From Salinicola lusitanus (lineage in GTDB: Bacteria; Pseudomonadota; Gammaproteobacteria; Pseudomonadales; Halomonadaceae): 64,000 bases of DNA. This document shows, one piece after another, positions 9,122 to 21,051 of this stretch (position 1 is the stretch's first letter; every line of letters begins with the position of its first letter). Where the stretch lies: assembly GCF_003206045.1 (NCBI RefSeq), contig NZ_PZJM01000004.1:1-64000 (forward strand), written 5' to 3'. Under the pieces are notes generated by a model. The model ran no database searches and was not told the DNA's origin. It saw only the letters and a program-made list of their open reading frames with translations. The translations under genes were made by a program, and so were the position numbers.

Positions 9122-9574
9122 TCAACTGGCCTTGGCCTGCTCGGACTGGCGTTGCAGCTCCAGACCATTCTTCTCGATGCGGTCCAGCATGCCTTCGAAG
9201 AGGTCGATCTCGTCCGGCGTGAAGCCACCCAGCATCTCGTCGCGCACTTCGTTGACGATCTTCTCGATCTCTTCCAGCAGCGGTGTCGCCTCGTGGGTCA
9301 GATGCAGTCGTTTGGTGCGGCGGTCCTCGGCGCATGGACGACGCTCGATCAGGTTCTGCTCCGCGAGTTGGTCCAGCGTCCGCACCAGTGAGGGGGCTTC
9401 CACGCCGATGGCACGCGCCAGATCGCACTGGGCCTGGCCTCCACCCATGTTGCGCAGATTCCAGAGTGTCACCCAGCGTGTCTGAGTCAAGCCCAGTGGT
9501 GCCAGGCGTTCATCGATGACGGCGCGCCAGAGTCGCGGCAAACGTGCCAATTTAAAGCCGATATGCTGTGCCAT
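9122..9574 (-). CDS. slyA: SlyA/MarR family transcriptional regulator
   Basis: A 150-residue winged-helix regulator that closely follows SlyA. It has the N-terminal LARLPRLWRAVIDERLAPLG helix and LTQTRWVTLWNL. The DNA-recognition part is QCDLARAIGVEAPSLVRTLDQL, and the wing is IERRPCAEDRRTKRLHLT. The C-terminal helices dimerise the protein. SlyA-type proteins counter H-NS silencing and respond to small aromatic ligands; the targets here are unknown. It is followed downstream by no co-directional gene and is 77 bases from the end of the DUF5924 gene. Confidence 0.88.
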   Translation of the reverse strand: MAQHIGFKLARLPRLWRAVIDERLAPLGLTQTRWVTLWNLRNMGGGQAQCDLARAIGVEAPSLVRTLDQLAEQNLIERRPCAEDRRTKRLHLTHEATPLLEEIEKIVNEVRDEMLGGFTPDEIDLFEGMLDRIEKNGLELQRQSEQAKAS

Positions 9575-9651
9575 AGCGGATTACCTGAATCGTGAACGTC
9601 CTAACATTCTCCAAAGCACCGCAGGATAATGCAAGCCACAATGATTGGCGA

Positions 9652-10815
9652 TTAGTCGTCCTGTTTACCGTCATTTCCTAATACATGGCGAATATTCCAC
9701 CCGGGGATACCCGGTGGACGCTGAATCCTGCCATCCGCGATCGTCGCGCCGTCGTTCGCCGCCACCGTGAATCGCACGCTGCCGATACGCTGTCCGGTCT
9801 GCGTGATGACGTCCACCTGCCAGCGTCCTTCCGGTTCGCCGGAGAAATTCTGCTTGTGGGTCCAGGCCCGGTAGCCCTGATCACGCCCGCCATGGATGAC
9901 CAGCGCGATGCGCTCGACGACCTGACCGTCATGACGCCAGACGTGATAGATCTTCTCGCGCAGCCCGCGCGGGGCCCGGATCGCCGTGTAGACGTAAAGT
10001 CCCCGCGAGCGAAGCGCCTGGGGGGTCAGCGTCATGCTGCCGGTGGGCGTCCGGGCCGCCGTATCGAAGCCGGGGGAGAGCGCGCTGCCGGATAGCCACA
10101 GCGTCGCCGGCGGTATCCAGGTGCGCCCGGTCCAGGCGATGCCGCCCAGAATGATCAGCAAGCCCGCCATGGCGAGCCAGCGAGTGATGCCGCCGGGTCT
10201 GATGAGCCCGAGGACACTGGGCAGACTAAAGAACATCATCGCCAGGATCGCCAGTATCAGGCTCTCGCCGGTGGTCAGGCTCAGCATGATCGGCAGCGTC
10301 ACCAGCATCACCACGAATACGCACAATGAGTGGAGCAGGAAGTAAAGCCATCGATGTCGATTGGAGAGTCCGAAGTACAGCGGATCGAGAATGGCGAGGA
10401 TCGAACAGACGATCAGCAGCCCGGTGAACACCGCCTGACCGCTGGTCCAGATGGTGGTGGCGAGGAAGAACGGCAGGCAGAAGAACAGGGTTTCCTGATG
10501 CACCATCTGGGCGATGAAAGTCGCCGCCGCGCGAGGCAGGGCCGCGTTTCGCCCCCGCCGCGATAGCCATTTGCTGGCAATGCTCTCGATGATCAACAGG
10601 GCCCAGGTCAGCACCAGTCCCAGTGCCAGCAGCCCTCCCAGCCACTGTTGTCGATTGACCAGGAAGAAGCCGAGCAGCCCCAGCACGAACGCGATGGGCG
10701 GCCAGGCCCAGTGATAACGGCGTAAACGAGTGACAAGCGGTTCCAGCCGGGCCAGTATCGAGGGCGTCACGGTCTCTTTCACGGCCACGGTCCAGGCTCC
10801 TTCGAATCGATTCAC
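9652..10815 (-). CDS. DUF5924/DUF2914 domain membrane protein
   Basis: A 387-residue protein. The first 230 residues contain about seven hydrophobic helices (DUF5924-like, for example PIAFVLGLLGFFLVNRQQWL). The C-terminal 150 residues form a periplasmic-like beta domain matching the DUF2914 pattern, with LYVYTAIRAPRGLREKIYHVWRH, WTHKQNF and a WQVDVIT...GSVRFTV finish. No enzymatic motif is visible. It is divergent from fadBA. The family is conserved in gammaproteobacteria but its function is not established. Confidence 0.8.
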   Translation of the reverse strand: MNRFEGAWTVAVKETVTPSILARLEPLVTRLRRYHWAWPPIAFVLGLLGFFLVNRQQWLGGLLALGLVLTWALLIIESIASKWLSRRGRNAALPRAAATFIAQMVHQETLFFCLPFFLATTIWTSGQAVFTGLLIVCSILAILDPLYFGLSNRHRWLYFLLHSLCVFVVMLVTLPIMLSLTTGESLILAILAMMFFSLPSVLGLIRPGGITRWLAMAGLLIILGGIAWTGRTWIPPATLWLSGSALSPGFDTAARTPTGSMTLTPQALRSRGLYVYTAIRAPRGLREKIYHVWRHDGQVVERIALVIHGGRDQGYRAWTHKQNFSGEPEGRWQVDVITQTGQRIGSVRFTVAANDGATIADGRIQRPPGIPGWNIRHVLGNDGKQDD

Positions 10816-10935
10816 GGGGGCCGTCGGGTGTGAGGATCCGGAGAAGAAGTCCCTGGACCGCCGACGGGCGACACATTCTAGCGGTTGGGGATCGATTTTG
10901 CGCGACGGCGCCCAACACGGACTTCTCGACCCGGC

Positions 10936-10950
10936 ATTGGCGGCGCCAAT
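10936..10950. promoter_or_regulatory. Perfect inverted repeat, candidate operator
   Basis: ATTGGCG-G-CGCCAAT is a perfect 7-bp inverted repeat around one base. It lies in the 283-base divergent region between the DUF5924 gene and fadB, which otherwise shows only a weakly defined promoter. It does not match the recalled FadR or PsrA consensus, so the binding protein is unknown. Confidence 0.4.
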
Positions 10951-11098
10951 CTGGGGCTGAAGAGGGTGGAGCGAGACTTTGGTTGAGCTTGACGAGCCCC
11001 GACGCGCACCTCAAGCTCTCGATATTCAAACAGTCGTATGATTTGTCCTGTCGTCGATGGCGAGGGACATTTTCGCAGTCATGGCACGGAGGTTTCCC

Positions 11099-14466
<3,368 letters not shown>

Positions 14467-14499
14467 GGTCGAATTCGGGTAGGGTCTCCATCGACCACG

Positions 14500-14529
14500 G
14501 CCGCCTCGCCTATGCGAGGCGGCTTTTTT
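14500..14529 (+). terminator. Rho-independent terminator of fadBA
   Basis: A perfect 10-bp GC-rich stem (14500-14509 with 14514-14523, loop CTAT) is followed by six T residues, the classic intrinsic terminator. It ends the fadBA transcript. Confidence 0.92.
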
Positions 14530-14549
14530 CGTTGGCCGCTACCCGCCGT

Positions 14550-15434
14550 TCAGGCGCGAAACTGCAGTTGACCATCGGCGATTCGGGCCGTGGCCCCATA
14601 GCGCCAGGGCAGGTTGTCACGGCCGTGGCCGATGGGCAGGCCGGCGTAGAGCGGCAGGCCACGGGGAGTCAGCCAGGTGTCGAACAGCGTCTCTATTCTC
14701 AGGTCCCCATAAGGGACGCACTCTTCGAAGGTGCCGATACAGACGGCAGCCGCCTCATCCAGCGCGCCGGCGTAAACCAGTTGCCAAAGGTCACGCTCGA
14801 GCCGGTAGAAGGGCTCGCCGACGTCTTCCAGCACCACGATGGCGCCAGGCGGTGCCTGGAACGCCAAGGGGGTGCCGGCAACGCTGGCCAGCGTCGAGAG
14901 ATTGCCACCCACCAGCGGCCCCTCGATGATGGCGGAAGCGGTGGCCGTGATGGGCGTCAACGCCACGCCGTCGGCAGGTCGGCCCTCGAGCAGCGCGAGC
15001 AGCGCGCTGAAATCGCGCTGGCTCGCGGCACGCAGGGCGGGGTCATCGGATGTGAGCTTCACGCCCTCCTTCATGACCGGGCCGTGGATCGCCGGCAATC
15101 CATGGCGGTGGCACTGATCCAGCAGCACACTGAGGTCGGAGTAACCGATCAACGGCTTGGGCGCCAGCCGGCGCCAGTCGATCTCGGTGGCCAGATGCGC
15201 GCAGCCGTAGCCGCCGCGAACGGCCCATATGGCGTCGGTGTCGGGATCGGCGTAGGCCGCGTAGAGCGTCTCGAGGCGGTGGTCGACGTCCCCGGCCAGG
15301 TAGCGGTGTCGCTTCTGCAATTGGGCGGGAAAACGCACCTCGATACCGAACTGCCGCAAGGCTTCCTCGGCCTGGTCTAGTATCTCGGGACGGGTGAACG
15401 ATGCCGGGGCTATCAGGCTGAACGTCATTGACAT
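14550..15434 (-). CDS. ldcA: LD-carboxypeptidase (S66 family, LdcA type)
   Basis: A 294-residue serine peptidase that trims the terminal D-Ala from tetrapeptide stems during murein recycling. It carries the nucleophile motif IGYSD (Ser99), GGNLSTLA, VVLEDVGEPFYRLER with the catalytic Glu region, and GLPIGHGRDNLPW with the catalytic His, in the order of P. aeruginosa LdcA. The start is placed at the first ATG before the FSLIAPAS strand; the frame is open much further upstream into the LysR gene, but that extension overlaps another gene and is not family-like. No strong ribosome site is visible. Confidence 0.9.
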   Translation of the reverse strand: MSMTFSLIAPASFTRPEILDQAEEALRQFGIEVRFPAQLQKRHRYLAGDVDHRLETLYAAYADPDTDAIWAVRGGYGCAHLATEIDWRRLAPKPLIGYSDLSVLLDQCHRHGLPAIHGPVMKEGVKLTSDDPALRAASQRDFSALLALLEGRPADGVALTPITATASAIIEGPLVGGNLSTLASVAGTPLAFQAPPGAIVVLEDVGEPFYRLERDLWQLVYAGALDEAAAVCIGTFEECVPYGDLRIETLFDTWLTPRGLPLYAGLPIGHGRDNLPWRYGATARIADGQLQFRA

Positions 15435-15481
15435 GGGGAGCGTCGTCGCAGGTTCGTCGAAGGCAAATGGAGCCCGATACG

Positions 15482-16375
15482 TTACGTCACTGCTGCTCGT
15501 GAGGCTACCGGCTCGACCTCCTGAACCGAGTCCGCCTGGGTCACGATGCCGATCAGGGCGAGGCAGAACGCCTCGAACTCCTCGCTGAGCTCGCCTGGCG
15601 ACCGGTGAAGTTCGATCTCCACGTAACCCAGTTCGGGCAACCCGGATTCCGCCGGTACTTCGCGGCAACCCGGCGGTATGCTGCGAGGCGTCTTCACCGT
15701 CAATGCCAGGCCGGCTTGAACCGCGACATTGAGGCCGGTAGGCGATGGACTGGTATAACGCACGTCCCACTGGAGATCGTTCCTGCCCAGGGCGGCGAAA
15801 GCGTGAGCACGGAAAATGCAACCTTCGGGATTGAGCGCGAGCGGCAATACCTCCCAGTCATGCAGATTGCGCTGCTCCGCAATCGCCCACACCATTCGCT
15901 CGCGGCCCAACAGTTGCCCGGTCTGCGTAGGGCCGTGGCGGACGGCGAGCACGACATCGAGCAGACCTTCCTGAAAGCGCTGAACAAGATTGCCACTGAT
16001 GTCGCAGACGACTTCGATCCGAACATGGGGAAAGGTCTCGGCGAATCGTGGCAACAGATGGGGGAGATAAGCGGTGGCCTGCTCGTCGGATACGCCAAGC
16101 CGGATCAGACGACCCTCGCGCTGGCTCAGCATCACGCGTCTGGCTTCATCCTGCAGTTTGAGAATCTGTCGCGCATAGGGTAGCAGGCGGCCCCCGGCCG
16201 AGGTCAGAACGACACTTCGACTGGTGCGTTCGAACAGCGGCTCGCGAACGCGATCCTCCAGACGCTTGATCTGGAGGCTGACGGCGGACTGAGTGCGGTT
16301 GAGGATGCGGCCGGCAGCACTGAAGCCTTCGCATTCGGCGACGGCAACGAAGGCGCGTAGCAGATCCGGGTCCAT
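15482..16375 (-). CDS. LysR family transcriptional regulator
   Basis: A 297-residue LysR protein. The N-terminal winged helix reads DLLRAFVAVAECEGFSAAGRILNRTQSAVS, then the linker helix, and an effector-binding domain starts near residue 90 (RLIRLGVSDEQATAYLP). It is divergent from the oxygenase gene across 104 bases that contain a TTCA-N10-TGAA element, so it most likely controls that oxygenase and the DddP-like gene after it. The ligand is unknown. The downstream ldcA lies 47 bases away and may or may not be co-transcribed. Confidence 0.9.
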   Translation of the reverse strand: MDPDLLRAFVAVAECEGFSAAGRILNRTQSAVSLQIKRLEDRVREPLFERTSRSVVLTSAGGRLLPYARQILKLQDEARRVMLSQREGRLIRLGVSDEQATAYLPHLLPRFAETFPHVRIEVVCDISGNLVQRFQEGLLDVVLAVRHGPTQTGQLLGRERMVWAIAEQRNLHDWEVLPLALNPEGCIFRAHAFAALGRNDLQWDVRYTSPSPTGLNVAVQAGLALTVKTPRSIPPGCREVPAESGLPELGYVEIELHRSPGELSEEFEAFCLALIGIVTQADSVQEVEPVASRAAVT

Positions 16376-16412
16376 TATTCATGACTCCTGAAAATATATT
16401 TGATGCCAACTA

Positions 16413-16430
16413 TTCATTTTTATTGTTGAA
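16413..16430. promoter_or_regulatory. Candidate LysR-type operator
   Basis: TTCA-N10-TGAA, an interrupted inverted repeat in a locally AT-rich stretch, lies 38 bases from the LysR start and 50 bases before the oxygenase ATG. Placement and the dyad shape fit a LysR-type T-N11-A-like box. No footprint data, so this is inference. Confidence 0.4.
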
Positions 16431-16479
16431 CGGGGACCCCTAGCCTGTCCAGACGCCACTATTGATCGCAGGAGTTTCC

Positions 16480-17364
16480 ATGTCTGGTCCCGTCATCGAT
16501 GCCTCGGCCAACACGTTGGAAGGGCTGGTCGATCTCGATCGGTTTCCAATTCACGATCTCGCCAGTTCACAAGGCCGGCAGTTGGTCGAGGCGTGTCGCG
16601 CGCAGCTGGCCGACGACGGCTGTGTAGTGCTCGAGCGCTTCGTCCCCGAAGCGGTCCTGGCTCGTCTGGAACAGGAGACCGAGCGGCTCTCCCCCCAAGC
16701 GCACTACAACCAGAACGAGACCAACCCCTACAACTCCGACGGCGATACCTCGCTTCCCGCGTCGCATCCCAAGAACCGTTTCGACGACAGAACCAATGGC
16801 TTCGTCGCCGGTGATCGAATCGATGATCGGACCATCATCCGCCAGCTCTACCGGCACCCCCAGTTTCAGCGTTTCATTGCCAGTGTGGTTGGCATGGAAA
16901 CGATCCACGAGTACGCCGATCCGCTGGCGGACCTGGTCGTCAACGTGCTTCGCGAGGGGTGCCAGCATCCTTGGCACTACGATACCAACGAGTTCATCGT
17001 CACGCTGATGACGCGAAAGGCGGAGGCAGGGGGGCGGTTCGAGTACGTGCCAGGCATCCGTAGTCCCGAAGGGGAGAATTTCCAGGCGGTGGAAGCGGTA
17101 TTGGATGGCGATACCCGAGAGCTGAAATCGCGGGATCTCCAATTGGGAGACCTGCAGGTCTTCTTCGGCCGCTATTCACTCCATCGTGTCACGCCGGTGG
17201 TCGGTGAGCGGGAGCGTCACACCGTCATCTTCGCTTACGCCAAGGAGCCGGGGTTCGTCGGCCGCCCCGAGCGGGCGCGCCGTATCTTCGGGCGCATGGC
17301 ACCGATTCACGAGCGGATGTTGCGCGAGGGCGAAGCACGCCGGAGCGACACGCTCGCCGACTGA
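16480..17364 (+). CDS. Fe(II)/2-oxoglutarate oxygenase, BesD/HalD-like
   Basis: A 294-residue non-heme iron oxygenase. The facial triad is H166-Y-D168 in HPWHYDTNEF and distal H235 in LHRVTPV, with R246 placed to bind the 2-oxoglutarate carboxylate. The surrounding pattern (TNEFIVTLM, GGRFEYVPGIRS, DLQVFFGRYSLHRVTPV) resembles the amino-acid halogenase/hydroxylase family that includes BesD/HalD. The halogenases have Gly in place of the Asp, so the HxD here predicts hydroxylation rather than chlorination. The ATG has GGAG just upstream; a start six codons earlier is less likely. It precedes the M24/DddP-like gene by 80 bases. Substrate unknown, possibly a free amino acid or related zwitterion. 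It is not EctD-like. Confidence 0.75.
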   Translation: MSGPVIDASANTLEGLVDLDRFPIHDLASSQGRQLVEACRAQLADDGCVVLERFVPEAVLARLEQETERLSPQAHYNQNETNPYNSDGDTSLPASHPKNRFDDRTNGFVAGDRIDDRTIIRQLYRHPQFQRFIASVVGMETIHEYADPLADLVVNVLREGCQHPWHYDTNEFIVTLMTRKAEAGGRFEYVPGIRSPEGENFQAVEAVLDGDTRELKSRDLQLGDLQVFFGRYSLHRVTPVVGERERHTVIFAYAKEPGFVGRPERARRIFGRMAPIHERMLREGEARRSDTLAD

Positions 17365-17444
17365 TCGATGATCCCGAGTCTTCCCGACCGTCGCGATGAA
17401 GCCAGAGTGCTTTCGTTGCCCCTGATAACTGCTGGAGCCTTTCC

Positions 17445-18722
17445 ATGAGCACCGTGGAGTTCGAACCGCTTTCTGATCACGAACCCGATGAGATTCCCGT
17501 CGTCGCCTCCGCGCCGATGGACAATGGCGACAGCGTCCCCACCGCGTTCGATCCCAGACGGCTTCGTGCCGGGCGCCTGACGCGCCTGCGCGAGATGATG
17601 CGTGAGCAAGAGTACGCGGCGCTGGTGCTGTTCGACCCCAACAACCAGCGTTACGCGACCGGTTCGCGCAACATGTTCGGCTATTTCTTGCGTAACTCGA
17701 CACGCTATATCTACGTACCGCTGGAGGGGCCGATCATCCTGTTCGAGTATCCGGGCAGCGCCCATGTCTCAACCTGGTTGGAGACGATCGATGAGTCACG
17801 CACGTCGAAGGTGGTGTGGTCGGCAGTCAACCAGCGCGACAATCTGTCGAGCGACCCGTTCGGAATCGAGATCGCCGAGCTGGTCGCCCAGCACGGCGAT
17901 GGCAATCGCAAGGTCGGGCTCGATCGTTGCGCGCTGAATCTGGCGCGTTCGCTGGAGGCGCAGGGATTGGATGTCTTCGATTGCATGCAGGATACGCTGC
18001 ACTGCCGCCGGATAAAGACGCCCGAGGAGATTGCCTGCCTGGCGCAGTCGATGGCGGGGAGCGAGGCCGCCGTGGCGCGCGTCGAGGAGGCCATCCGACC
18101 GGGTATCACCGAGAATGAATTGTTCGCGATCATGTACGGCAATGTGATCGAGCAGGGCGGCGAGTTCATCGAAACTCGTCTGCTATCTTCCGGCCCACGT
18201 ACCAATCCCTGGTTCAACGAGGCCAGCGACCGAGTGATTCGCCCAGGGGAACTGGTGGCGCTGGACACCGATACCATCGGCTGTCACGGCTATTACTCGG
18301 ACTTCTCGCGCACCTTCCACGTCGGCCCCGGGAAACCTTCGGCCTATCAGCGCAGCCTCTATCGCATGGCTTACGATCAGGTCCATCACAACATGGACAT
18401 TCTCGAGCCGGGAATGAGTTATCGCGAGATCGCCGAACGGGCGTGGAAAATTCCGGAACGGTTTCTGGATCGCCGCTATCCGTCGATCATTCATGGCGTG
18501 GGCATGCACGGCGAGACCCCGCTGGTCGCCCACCACATGGACTTTGACCGATTCTCGAAGGATGGCATCCTCGAGCCAGGCATGGTGGTATCGGTGGAGA
18601 GCTATATCGGGGAAGTGGGAGCAGCTGACGGAGTCAAGCTCGAGGAAGAGGTGCTGATCACCGATACCGGTATCGCGAAATTGTCGCGCTATCCCTTCAG
18701 CGACACGCTGTTGGCCGGGTGA
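17445..18722 (+). CDS. M24-fold metalloenzyme resembling DMSP lyase DddP
   Basis: A 425-residue creatinase/prolidase-fold protein. It shares with DddP the stretches LFDPNNQRYATGS, IETRLLSSGPRTNPWF and ALDTDTIG. Predicted metal ligands D274, D276, D286, H350, E385 and E400 fall exactly 21 residues before the recalled iron ligands of Ruegeria DddP (295, 297, 307, 371, 406, 421), without gaps, and Tyr345 matches Tyr366. The DddP catalytic Asp377 position is Gly356 here. It is probably co-transcribed with the upstream oxygenase. The reaction could be hydrolysis (peptide, creatine-like) or a lyase; the Gly argues against canonical DMSP cleavage. Ectoine hydrolase DoeA is also M24-fold but its N-terminal motifs are not seen. 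Confidence 0.75.
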   Translation: MSTVEFEPLSDHEPDEIPVVASAPMDNGDSVPTAFDPRRLRAGRLTRLREMMREQEYAALVLFDPNNQRYATGSRNMFGYFLRNSTRYIYVPLEGPIILFEYPGSAHVSTWLETIDESRTSKVVWSAVNQRDNLSSDPFGIEIAELVAQHGDGNRKVGLDRCALNLARSLEAQGLDVFDCMQDTLHCRRIKTPEEIACLAQSMAGSEAAVARVEEAIRPGITENELFAIMYGNVIEQGGEFIETRLLSSGPRTNPWFNEASDRVIRPGELVALDTDTIGCHGYYSDFSRTFHVGPGKPSAYQRSLYRMAYDQVHHNMDILEPGMSYREIAERAWKIPERFLDRRYPSIIHGVGMHGETPLVAHHMDFDRFSKDGILEPGMVVSVESYIGEVGAADGVKLEEEVLITDTGIAKLSRYPFSDTLLAG

Positions 18723-18762
18723 CAACCTGGGCCGGATCGGAACGGTGCGGCGGTGTCTCGTG

Positions 18763-20895
18763 TCACGGCCGCTCCGCCAGACGCGCGATCAGTTGATCCA
18801 TCTCCATCGGGCGACCCAGGAAGTAGCCCTGGTACTGCTTGACCCCCAGCGTCTGCAGCAGTTGCCACTGCTGCTCGGTCTCCACACCCTCGGCGACGGT
18901 TTCCATTCCGAGCAGGTTGCACAGGCCGACGATGCCCGCCAATAGATGGCGTGAACGCTGGTCCGTCTCCAGGTCATGCATGAAACTGCGGTCGATCTTG
19001 ATGGTGTCGAAGGGAAGTCGCCTGAGATAGCCCAGCGAAGAGTAGCCGGCCCCGAAGTCATCCATCGCCACTCGAAAACCCTGCCGCCTGAGGTGCTCGA
19101 TCCTGGCTTCCGGTGCCCGCGTGTTCTCCAGGAAGACGGACTCCGTCACCTCCAACTCGATCTGATCGGTGGTGATCCGGTGGCGCTGGCAGGCACGCCG
19201 CAGGGTGGCCGCCAAATCGTCATCCATGACATGCAGCGCAGAAATGTTGACCGCGACTGGCAAGGGCCTGCCGGTGGCGGCGAGAAGCGCAGCGTATTGG
19301 GCGGCTCTCTCGATCGCCAGATTCCCCAGCGATGATGCCATGCCGTTGTGTTCCGCCAATGGCACGAACACGCTGGGTGGCACCTGGCCATACTCATCGG
19401 TGGTCCAGCGTGCCAGCAGCTCCGCGCCGATCACACAATTGCCACTGTCGAACTTGGGCTGGACGACGAAGTCGAGCGCTTCCTTGGCGATCGCCTCGCG
19501 CAGCCGCGAGAGCATCGATATCTGCTCCAGATTGTGATGTTTCAGCTCGTGATGGTAGGCGACGATGGCGTTCTTGCCCCTGTCCTTGGCAGCGTACATG
19601 GCGACGTCCGCATGCTTGAGAAGAGTCTCGCCGTCGCGACCGTTATCGGGGGCATGGACGATGCCGATGCTGGCGGTGACGCTGATCTGATGGCCGCTGA
19701 TGACCATGGGATGAGCCAGCGCCTCGAGCAGTCGCCTGGCGATCTTGTCGGCCAGTTGCCCATCGCTGCCCACATCGATCACCACCACGAATTCATCGCC
19801 GCCCCAGCGTGCGACCAGATCCTTGCTCCGTAGCGTGGCACGCAGGCGCTTGACCATGATCTTCAGCAGGGTGTCACCCGACTGGTGGCCCAGCGAATCA
19901 TTGATGTGCTTGAAACCGTCGAGATCGACGAAGAGCAAGGCCAGGCTATGCCCCGGGGCGAGCTGGAGCAGGCGCCGATTCAGGGTCTGCTGAAGCGTCG
20001 CCCGATTGGGCAGCTGGGTCAGCGTGTCGATTCTGGCGAGATGCTCCAGCTCTCGCTCGGATCGCTTGCGGGCCGAAATATCGCGCAGGGCGGCGATGTA
20101 GTGGGTCTGCCCGGTATCATCCAGCGTGAAATGGCTGAGTGTCAGCTCGACGGGGACAGGGGGCTCTCCATCGACATGGAAGAGCCCTTCGTGATGCTGG
20201 GCCCGGTCGCTTCCAGCGATTGCCGCCGGATCGGCTCGCAGGACCTCGGCCTCGATGTAGCGCTGCAGCGCCTGGCCTTGTATCTCGCCTGTCGGTCGAC
20301 CGCCTAGCTCGATGAAGGCGTCGTTGGTTTCCAGGATGCGCCAGCGCTCGTCCACCACCAGCATCGGATCGCGTGACGCTGCGAAGGCGTGAGCTCTCAC
20401 ACTGCTTCGTGCCCGGTGGTCGTGAGTGTCGTCGATGATTTCCCAGGTGCCGGTGGCAATGAGTGGCGCGGCCTCTTCGTCTCTGGCGACCACCGCGCCG
20501 CGGACATGCCACCAGGTCCTGGGCTGGCGGGTGTCGGGGCGTATCAGCAGGTCGATCTCATCCTGCTCTCCGCCGTTGATGCGCCGCCAGAGCATGACCA
20601 CACGGCGACGTTCGGTCGATGGCATTGTCTTCAACAGCGACCACCAGTCGATCCTCATCTGCTCGTGCGCTTCGACGGTATCGCCCACGGCCGTGCCACA
20701 CAGGAAGCCACGATCGGGAGAGGACCAGCGCCAGTAGGAGGTCCGAGCGGCTGTCATCGCCTCCAGCAGCCAGCGACGATGAGTCTCGTTCCCGGTCATC
20801 GCGCGTTCCGTCGTTACCGAGGTCTTCGGTGTCTCTCCGATCGTTTTTCCGGCATCGGGGAGTTGGTCACTCTGTGGATCGTCATCGATGGGCAT
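18763..20895 (-). CDS. PAS-GGDEF-EAL cyclic-di-GMP signalling protein
   Basis: A roughly 710-residue cytoplasmic protein. A PAS-like sensory segment (around MLVVDERWRILETNDAFIELGG) is followed by a diguanylate cyclase domain with RWGGDEF. The C-terminal phosphodiesterase domain has GAELLARW at the EAL position (ELL), then DDFGAGYSSLGYL, KIDRSF, VAEGVET and YQGYFLGRP. The catalytic glutamates and Asp pair are kept, so breakdown of c-di-GMP is plausible; both activities may exist. Start choice is weak: the ATG at 20895 is used, but the frame is open to a GTG at 21015 and another ATG lies at 20799. No transmembrane helix. Stand-alone gene. Confidence 0.88.
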   Translation of the reverse strand: MPIDDDPQSDQLPDAGKTIGETPKTSVTTERAMTGNETHRRWLLEAMTAARTSYWRWSSPDRGFLCGTAVGDTVEAHEQMRIDWWSLLKTMPSTERRRVVMLWRRINGGEQDEIDLLIRPDTRQPRTWWHVRGAVVARDEEAAPLIATGTWEIIDDTHDHRARSSVRAHAFAASRDPMLVVDERWRILETNDAFIELGGRPTGEIQGQALQRYIEAEVLRADPAAIAGSDRAQHHEGLFHVDGEPPVPVELTLSHFTLDDTGQTHYIAALRDISARKRSERELEHLARIDTLTQLPNRATLQQTLNRRLLQLAPGHSLALLFVDLDGFKHINDSLGHQSGDTLLKIMVKRLRATLRSKDLVARWGGDEFVVVIDVGSDGQLADKIARRLLEALAHPMVISGHQISVTASIGIVHAPDNGRDGETLLKHADVAMYAAKDRGKNAIVAYHHELKHHNLEQISMLSRLREAIAKEALDFVVQPKFDSGNCVIGAELLARWTTDEYGQVPPSVFVPLAEHNGMASSLGNLAIERAAQYAALLAATGRPLPVAVNISALHVMDDDLAATLRRACQRHRITTDQIELEVTESVFLENTRAPEARIEHLRRQGFRVAMDDFGAGYSSLGYLRRLPFDTIKIDRSFMHDLETDQRSRHLLAGIVGLCNLLGMETVAEGVETEQQWQLLQTLGVKQYQGYFLGRPMEMDQLIARLAERP

Positions 20896-21051
20896 GAATT
20901 GAGATCTCGATCGCGCTGAATGGCGAAATGCAATCCCGCGGCGTAATGGAGACCGTATCGGCGCATTCGGCGAGAACTTGAAGCCTGGGTGTAGCTCATG
21001 CGCTTTTGCCTCCACTCATGATCGCGAGTGCTCCCTTGTCAGGGGCGGACC

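Noticed and set aside
16480-18722. Ectoine hydroxylase EctD and ectoine hydrolase DoeA as identities of the oxygenase and M24 enzymes
   Set aside because: The EctD signature stretch around its HxD is absent, and the M24 protein follows DddP rather than DoeA in both N-terminal and catalytic blocks.
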